From positions 1 to 64,000 of the forward strand of contig DLSM01000001.1 in the NCBI GenBank assembly GCA_002500135.1: a stretch of DNA of 64,000 nucleotides, given 5' to 3'. Made by a program: the position numbers and the translations under genes. Positions within the stretch are counted from its first letter, which is position 1. Each line of letters starts with the position of its first letter. Below are positions 48,301 through 57,300 of this stretch, piece by piece. Source of the DNA: Christensenella sp. UBA7862 (GTDB lineage Bacteria; Bacillota; Clostridia; Christensenellales; UBA1242). Under the pieces are notes generated by a model. The model worked only from the letters and a program-made list of their open reading frames with translations, was not told the origin of the DNA and did no database searches.

Positions 48301-51300
48301 ACTCAAGTGAACTTTGCAAAATACTCAAAAGTCACTTACTGGTCTGAAAGTTGGGATAACCAAAGCATGGAATTCTATGGCAACTTGGACGGTGCTATTG
48401 ACATGGACGGAAATAACACAACTCAAGTCGTCAATATGTACTCAACAAACGGTCTTGTCCGTGCAATCGTTGCTCATGATAACCAAGCAACAATTAAAGT
48501 GAAGAAAACTGGCAGCGACTCAGAGGAAGACTATAATGTTGCAACTGTTGTTCAAAACATTACATTTGCAAATAGTTACTCAAAAACTGGTCTTGTCGCA
48601 GGCGTCCTTGATGATGAGAATGCAATAATTAGTAACATTGGTGTTGTAAGTGAAAACCATGTCTTCAACGGCAACTTGGCAAACTTGTTTAAAGCAAATG
48701 TTGCTAAAATTAACGGCAACAACTTCACAGAAGTTAAGGAAACAGAAGAAAGCACAGGAAAGGTTATTCGTCAATATTACAAACTGGATGACGCTACTGT
48801 TGCGAAACTTAAAAATGACCTCGGCAGAGATTTCGGCTCGCTTACAATAGACAAGAATACTTTTGAAAAGAAAAAGAGCGATGCAAAGAATAAAAACAAC
48901 AATGATATGTCAATTTGGGTTGTCAACACACAATTCTTCGCAGCATTCTTCATTTCGGAAGTCAAAACAGAAACCGTTGGGGCAAATTTCACATTGGAAG
49001 AAAGTGGCGAAAGCAAAGTTGGAACATGGACAATAGTTCAAGGCATTGACTTAAACGACCTTCCAAAAGACGACCTCTTGGCGTATGAAGGGGTTTCAAG
49101 AAGTGGCGGCGAAGCGCTTCCAAGCATTATTACAAACAGAATAACAAACGTGACAGTCAAAGCCAAGTTTATAAACGGCGAATCAAATTATTATCTCGAC
49201 CCAAAAAACAACTTGTACTCCGATATCCCAGCATTTGCAGGCGGATACATTGGCTTGATGCAAAAGGGAACAATATCAGGCATATTCTCGAATAAAGACA
49301 GCAACTTGTCCGTTGGGGCATATGATGAAACATCAGACTCTACAAGTTATTCTGGCGGTATCGTTGGCATAATGACTGGCGGTAGCATTAAGTTTAAGGA
49401 AGAAAACGGCGGCAGAGGCGTTTTAAGAAACGTCACAGTTGGTGGCGGAATGAGCATAAATCAAGTCGTTCAACCAAGGTCATACTCTGGCGGCGTTGTG
49501 GGACTTTTGGAATGTGAACTTTCAAATATAGAAATTCAAGAAGGTAGCAACGTGAAAGTTTATGGCATATATGGTGCGGGTGGCATTGCTGGTGCTGTGT
49601 ATGGTGGAAAAATTACAAATTGCGTCGTAGCAGGTGAAAATGTTGTCGGAATCGCTTCAAGAAACTTTGTTTCAACAAATGATAAAACCTACGAACAATT
49701 CCTTCCAGCATTCAAAGACACAAGAATGACCCAATATGGCGAAATGACAAGTTTGAAAAAAGACTCTGCTGGAAAACCAGACATGAACCTTATCTCAATG
49801 AGTGACGTTCTTGCAAGCACTGTCAACTTAGGCGGCATTGTAGGCTTTGCAAAAGCAACCGCTGGTGCTACCATAATTGAAAACTGTGTGTTTGGTAGAG
49901 TTAGTAGTGATGGAAAATCAGCAGTTCAAGGCTCAGCAAAACTTTCCTATGAAATCAAATATCTTGCAGGCTACTATTCAATTATGGTCGGCGGCATTGT
50001 CGGAAATGTTGTCGAAGCAAACGGCGCACATGTCAATATCTCAGACTGCACCTACGCAGGCAACATCGACATGAAGAGTTCGCAAACAATTCTCGCAGGC
50101 GGCATAGTCGGCTCCATGAACGGCGGCACAATCACCAGTTGCAAGGCGTTGCAAGAGGCAAGAGTAGAAACAGATATCATTTGGGATTTGCTAAACCCAT
50201 GGATTGTCCCAGAAGATGTTGCTCTTGACGCTAGCAAAGAGAAGTACGTAACAAGAAAAGATACATGGGAAAAACTTAAAGAGTATTACAAAAAAGCGAA
50301 AAATGAATTTGCTTCTGATGAAAACCTTACATTCAAAAAAGCGATTGACATAATCTACAGTTATGTGCAAGATACAACTGGCACCATAAACGATGCATTG
50401 GATGATAACAAAGCCTTGAACATTAAGAGAAGTCTTACATTCGTTATTGATGGATATTCAGTTTCTGGCGGTATTGTTGGAAGAATTGTTAAAGGTGACA
50501 TTGGAAATGCCAACGCAGACAATGTTACTAACGCAGCATTTATCTCTGCAGCAACAAGAGCGGGTGGTATCGTTGGTGAGGCAACAAGCAGTGGTTCGGT
50601 CATTGTCATAATCAATGCCAAAAACACTGGTGCGGTGAAAGCAAACGGAAAACTTAAAATTTACACCAGCATGTCTATAGGGGCAGGTATTTCATTGAAT
50701 GTTAAAAGCGATATCGAAGGCAAAATTAGAGGTGAAAGCGAAAATATTATAACTGGCGACAAAGGGTACTTTGGCGAAGCTACTGGGACTGACGCAGATG
50801 GGAATAAGAACCAAACTAAAAGCGGACAAGCGTTGATGGGACTAAGAAAAATTATTTTAGGTATCCTTACAAAGAAGATGGAGGATAAGTCTGCAGAATC
50901 TTTCTCAATTGGTGGCTCATTCAGCGAAGAAGCTGGTGCAAGCGCTCTATTGGAATTGGCATTGACTGCTTCGACAGTCCTTGAAGACGGTGCAGCGGGC
51001 GGTATTGTTGGTGCTATTGAATGTACTGGCATAAGTCAAAGTAATGCTGATGTTATAATTGAAAAATGTAACAGCGAAGTTAAACTTAATCAAACATCTG
51101 GTGAAGAATTTAAGGTTAATTCAATCGGTGGAATGTTCACAGAGTTCTCTGGTGGCATTGCTGGACTTGCAGTTGCAACAACAAGTTCAAATAATATTGT
51201 TATCAGAAATTGTTCAAGCAACTCTCTTGTTCGTGGCTACATGATAAGGTCCTTTGCAGGCGGCATTGTTGGTTACATGCAAAAAGCAAGAGTGGAAGAT

Positions 51301-54300
51301 TGCGTAAACTACTCTGACGGCGTGGGAGCATTATTCTCGTCAATAGGAAATGGCGACCTTTGGAACGATTTTAAAGGAACAATTGGAAACATCTTTAACC
51401 CTGCATTCTATTTAAGTTTCCCTAATGTTGCGGGTGGAATTGTTGGTTATCTTAATGACGGACGTGTTATCAACTGCTCCTCAGGAAAAACTTTCATATC
51501 AGGTGCAACTAACTATAGTTTCGTTATGGGACTTAGAGTTACAGGCGGCATTGTTGGCGTTATGGACGGCGGAAGCATTGAGGCAAACTGGAAGAAAGAT
51601 GAAAACGGCAAACTTTCTGGCGGATTTACTTTCAACAGTGGCACAGTGTGGGCTTTAACTGGTATTGCAGGCGGCATTGTTGGTGTTCTTAATAATGGCA
51701 AAATTCAAAGCCTTGGCAGCAACGTTGACTCAAATTCAATTATGAAACTTCTTGTTAAAATTGTTACAGAAATGAGCGAAAATAATGGTGAAATGCCAGA
51801 CCTATCTACATATGCACTTAACGGCAACGGGTTTGTCATCACTTCTCTAACCAGTATTGTTATTGGTTCAATAAGTGGTGGCTGTATCGGTTATCTTAGT
51901 GGGGTAAGTCCTGCTGGAACTGACACTGCAAAACTTAGTGGAATGATTAACCTAGGTTATGTTTTCCCAAACCTTGCAGCATTCCTCTATGCTCCAAAAG
52001 TTTCTGGTGCTCTTACAACTTTAAGTGGCACTACAATTTCACAATCTGTTGAAGATATTGGAGATGATATTCAGTCCCTTATTGACGGAAAATTTACAGG
52101 ACCAATTAACAAAGCACTTGACAAGAGTCCAAAGAAATATGCACACAGATTTACAGTTGATGTTATGATTGATGATGACCCAACATCTCTTATTGATATC
52201 CAACTTGGCGGTCAATTTGGACTTGGTTTCTCATTCAATTCAGCCCTCTTTAAACCAATCTTAAGCCTTCTTGGCGATGTTGGCTTTGACGGAGGAATTC
52301 CAGTTTCAACATATATCAATGGTGTTGTTGTAAATCAGTACAACTATACAATTAAGTCAAAATCAACCAATTATTCAAGTTCAGACTCCATTGACTCAAG
52401 ACTTAATTACTTAGATACAATTGTTGCGTTTACAGACGAAGACTTGGCGGCAATTAAAGAAGAAAATGAAACAGGTACAGACGTAGGCAAACTTGGCGGC
52501 GGCGCAAGCGGCGGCATTGTGGGAATGGTTAGAACAAGTCAACCAATTACATTCTCTTTGTGCTTGTCATTTGGCATAAAACTTGCTGGCGTAAACCCAG
52601 GTGAACCATGGACAACAATTCTTAGTGCATTCCAATCGGGTGTCATTGCGTCATCTGGTTCTGCTGGTGGTATTATTGGTGCAGTTATTAACCAGCAGTT
52701 TGGTTCAGAAAAGTTCAAATCAAATGGAAAAGATGTAAATGGCAAAGATGTGAGTTATGAACATGATCTGAAGAAAGCCGTTTCAAGCGAAGGCAATATC
52801 ATAGTTACTCTTTCAAGCAACTTTGCAACAGTTATGGGCGATGAGAATGCAGGCGGTATCATAGGTTATGCAAGCAAATGTGCAAAGATTGTATCATTTA
52901 ATGAAAAAGAACCACTTTATGGTATTGTTGCAAACTACGGGTCAATTTCTGGCTCCTATGCGGCGGGCGGACTTATTGGTCTTGCTGACGGTGCAAGTGT
53001 AAACGACAATCACGTAGAGGCGGCATTGTCCTCGCATGAAATTTCTATCAGGACAACATGGGACGGTCAAACTAAATGGGAAAGCCCATCAATCACAACT
53101 CCAGACCTAAGTAACTGGGCAATATTCCGTGCAACCAACTCCGGTCAAGTTGCTCATGCCAAGTACTCCGGCGGCGGCATTGGCAAGATGTCAAAAGGCA
53201 GCCAGATGTATATGACAACCGTGGCGGGCAGTGCATTTGCATATCTCACAAACCCAGTCGGCTTCTTGCTCGGTGGACAGATTACAATTTCTTCTCCTCA
53301 ATTTGCCGGTGGTCTTGCTGGAACGGTTAAGGAAGGAGCAATGATTTCTGGCTCTTGTGCAGTCGGAACGGACTCAAAGGAAACTTCAAGTTTCTTCAGC
53401 CCAGCAATAACAATATTCGCTGGAAAATGTGATGAGCCTAATGGCACAAATGCGACTCAATCTATTACTTCAAACAACCCAATAGTTGGTGACGGTGAAA
53501 CCTCTGGTGGCGAAAGTGGTGGCTCAACTGGCGGTGAAAGTGGAAGTTCAGAACCAACAATTTCAGAACCAGCCTCAGGTGAAGAAGTGGTAACAACAAA
53601 CGGTTATGCTGGTGGTGCAGTTGGTGTCTATGGGGGCGGCAACATTGGTGGCATAACTGGCGTAAGAACCAACACAAATGTTAAGAGTGTTGTTATTGCA
53701 AATTGCGTCAACGTGGGCGGCTTTACAAGAAGTTACAATCTTCTTGGCAAAACAGTTGAATATGAAGTCCTAAAATCTGCCTATGTCGGCGGTGCAATCG
53801 GTTATCTTACAAGTCCTATTAAAGACGTAGAAGCAAATCTTGAAGTAGGCGACAAAACAGTGACGAAGATTTACTCTAGAGTAAATGTTGACGTCAGAAG
53901 CCAATCAATTCAAAACGGTATGATTGCAACAGGCGGATATATCGGTTGTGTGGAATTTGATAGTTCGATAACAGACACAGATAAGAGAACCTTGTCACTC
54001 AACTTCATCTTTGGCAGCGGCACAAATGGTAAAAACGTAAAAGTTACTGCAGGCAAAGGTGGAGCAGCGGGCGGTGTTATTGGTGAACTTAACAATGCGA
54101 TTCTGAAAAATGTTGTTTCTCAAGCACAAGTCATTCCAAAAGAAGATTCTGTTGTGGGTGGCATTGTCGGCAGAATGGTAGGCAATTCACAAATTTCAGA
54201 TTGCTACGTGCTACAAATTGCAGAAACATCTTCATCAGTCTGGACTTATTACGGTTATGAGGGGAGTGGCGTGGATCTTGGTGAGTATAAACTCCAAGAT

Positions 54301-57300
54301 GCTAAAAAACTTCGTGGCGATTCAGCGTTGTTTGAGAAGGTTAATGCTAATATTAACGAATGGGTGAATGGATCACATAAAGTTAATGTTGGTGGAGAAA
54401 ACACCGCAGTAGAAAATAAGGTCGTTCACACAAGCAAGGCGTTTGTTAAAAAACTTGCTACAGCATTAAGCAGTTATTCTTCAAACGGAAATTTCGGTGT
54501 CGGCACGGCTTCTGATTCAAATGGCACATATTATGTCCTAACAAAATCTTACGATGTAGTCACTTCAAAAGACCCAGTTTACGATGTTGAATTTGGCGTA
54601 ATGGAGAAAGGACAAGTCGAAGAAAAAGATGAGAACGGCAATGCAACTGGCAAATACGAAGAAGGAGATGTCTTCGTTCCAAGATCAGTTAAGTTCAGTG
54701 TTGAATCAACCTTTGAAGTTGTTGATACTCAACTTGTTGGTGACGCAAATGGTTCTATTATCAGCGGTGCAATCGCTGGTGGTGCTGTTGGAAGTCTTGA
54801 GGATACCAGTGTAATTGCAACAAACGTGTATGTTGACACAACAGTGTCACAAGCAGAAGCGGTTGGTGGACTTGTAGGTGTAGCCAAAGGCGGCACGATT
54901 GGTCAAGCAACCAAAGATTCAGACACAGATCCATTTATTGTTGGTGGAACAATAGCAAATTCCACTTATGGTGGCGGACTTGCTGGCAAAATTGACGGTG
55001 GCGTTACAATTAACAAAGCACTTATTAGACAAATTAAGCCAATAAAAGGCGAAGTTCAAGGTACTGGTGGATTGATAGTTCGTGGCAAAGGCGGCAAGGA
55101 CATTATGGGCGCTGGTGCTTATGCAGGCATCATGCTAAGCGGCTCACTCAGTGCAGCAACTCAAAATGCAGTTACTATTGTTGAGTCTTATGACGGCGAA
55201 TTCAATGTAGGCGGCACTTATCAAACTGAAATATACGGCAAGAAAATCGTTGGCGGTGCAGTTGCATGGCTTGCTGGCGGAAGTATTGAAGGTTGCTCAT
55301 TTGCAAACGGCGGAACTTCCTATAATGAGGCAACGACAATTTCAGTTGGGGGAAACTCAGTTGTAACCGGAGGAAATTATAAGATTTACAACAATGGCTA
55401 TGACGAAAATGTAAATTCTCTTGACGACATGATAAAACATGCTCACGAAGTTGCGGCAGGTGGCTTGGTCGGAAAGATGACCGGCGGAAGCCTTGTAGGC
55501 GGCACAGCTCCAGACATCTCGGGTATAAACGTCGGCGGACTGGTAGGCTATCTTGGAAAAGATAGAGATAGTAACGGCACAGACAAAGGTTACACTCGTG
55601 CGCCAAATTCTGGCGAAACTGGTGGACAATTCGGCATTGTGTATGACGATAACAAAGAACCAGAAATCGGAGATGCAAAAGGCGAAGCCACCCCAACAGG
55701 CGGCAATGTCAGACTTACGGGCAAAGGCTTTGCAGGTGCATATGTTGGTGTGATGAACGGTGGTGTTATTAACAGTGTTAAGTCTGCTGACGGCTCAAAG
55801 GTTACGGCAGAAAAGACTGGAAACTCCTTTGAAAATACAGAAACATATCTTGGTGGGGCAATAGGTGCAATCGTTGGCGTAACATCTGATGTTAAGAGCG
55901 GCAACTTCCAAGCAAACGTTGTAGAAGGTGGAGAATTTGCTGGCGGTCTTGCTGGGTATTTTTCAGCAAATGCATCGTGGGAACTAACTGGGACATTTGG
56001 TTTAGAGAAAATATCAGGTGCATGTTATGTGGGCGGTCGTTTTGGACGTGTAGATGAGGGAATATTCGATACAGTCAACTTAACTTTGTCAACAGCAAAA
56101 ATGCCTTCCCAAGTTGAGGGCGAAACACTTCAAGGAGAATATGTCGGTGGAATTATAGGTTACATTGGTGGAGACGATAAAAAGACAGTTGAATTTGGAT
56201 CAGAAAGCGGAATGACTATTTCTTCACATCTTAAAATGAAGGCAACAGTTGCGGCTGGCATTATTGTGGGTGCCATTGGACAAAACGCACAAGTTAAACT
56301 TAATAGTTGTGAGTTCTCACTCAGTGTTGACATGGAAAGTTCTGGTGATGTAAGTGCCGAATATTTCGGTGGATTTGCGGGCATGGTTGAAGGTGGTGCT
56401 AAACTTGGTTCTGCAAGCGACACAGAAAAAGCAAAAGTTAAAACCAAAATCTTGACCTATGCAAAAAGAACCGCAGATGGCAAAACAGAACAAAGCAAAC
56501 CAGAAATTCATGACTCATTTGGTGGTGTTGTGGGCTTAGTTGAAAGTGGTGCATACATGTTTAATATAATTGCAATGAACTTTGATGAAGCATATAACGA
56601 AGAGAAAATTAACTATAACTTTGGTGGCATCGCTGGCATAAACAAAGGAACCATTGGACAATGCGAAAGCCAAATTTCAACTGAGGGCAAGGGTATTGAG
56701 CTTACAAAGACAGGACTTTCTGTTGGCGGAATTGTGGCAGTAAATGAAGGCGGTGCTGTTATAGATGTCAAGAATATTGCTCAGTTTGGAGTCTTAAATG
56801 AATCAAATCCTGTCTTCTTTGGTGGTTTGGTTGGAACAATGAAGGGTGGTGCGATTGTAAACTCCGAAAATAATGGCGAACTTACTGGACTTGGCAAAGA
56901 AATCTATGTTGGCGGTCTTGTGGGTTATGCTGCAACTGCTGATGCTAGCAAAAATGAAATTGTTGGTTCAAAAAACACTGCAGCAATCAACGCTCAATAT
57001 GACATGAACGCCAAAACAAGCGATTCATCTTCAAGCGAAACAGGTGGAACCTCAAGCGGCACAGCAACAAGCAATGGCAACAATCCTTCAAAAGAAAAAC
57101 CAACCTGGGAAACTAATAACATTTCTTCAACTATCTCAGGTAACAATGTGAGTGCTATTCAATCTGCACTTGATGAAATTTACAAAGGTGCAATAGGTGG
57201 CTTGATCGGAAAGGCAACATCAGCCTATATTGACGAAAACAGCAGCAGCACAACCGATATAAACGGCTATGCTTACTACAAGCAAAATGCTGAAAAAGAT

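Noticed and set aside
50052..51701. Several antisense frames rich in P-T-I-P-P
   Set aside because: They are the reverse-strand reading of GGIVG codons and recur wherever the repeat occurs.
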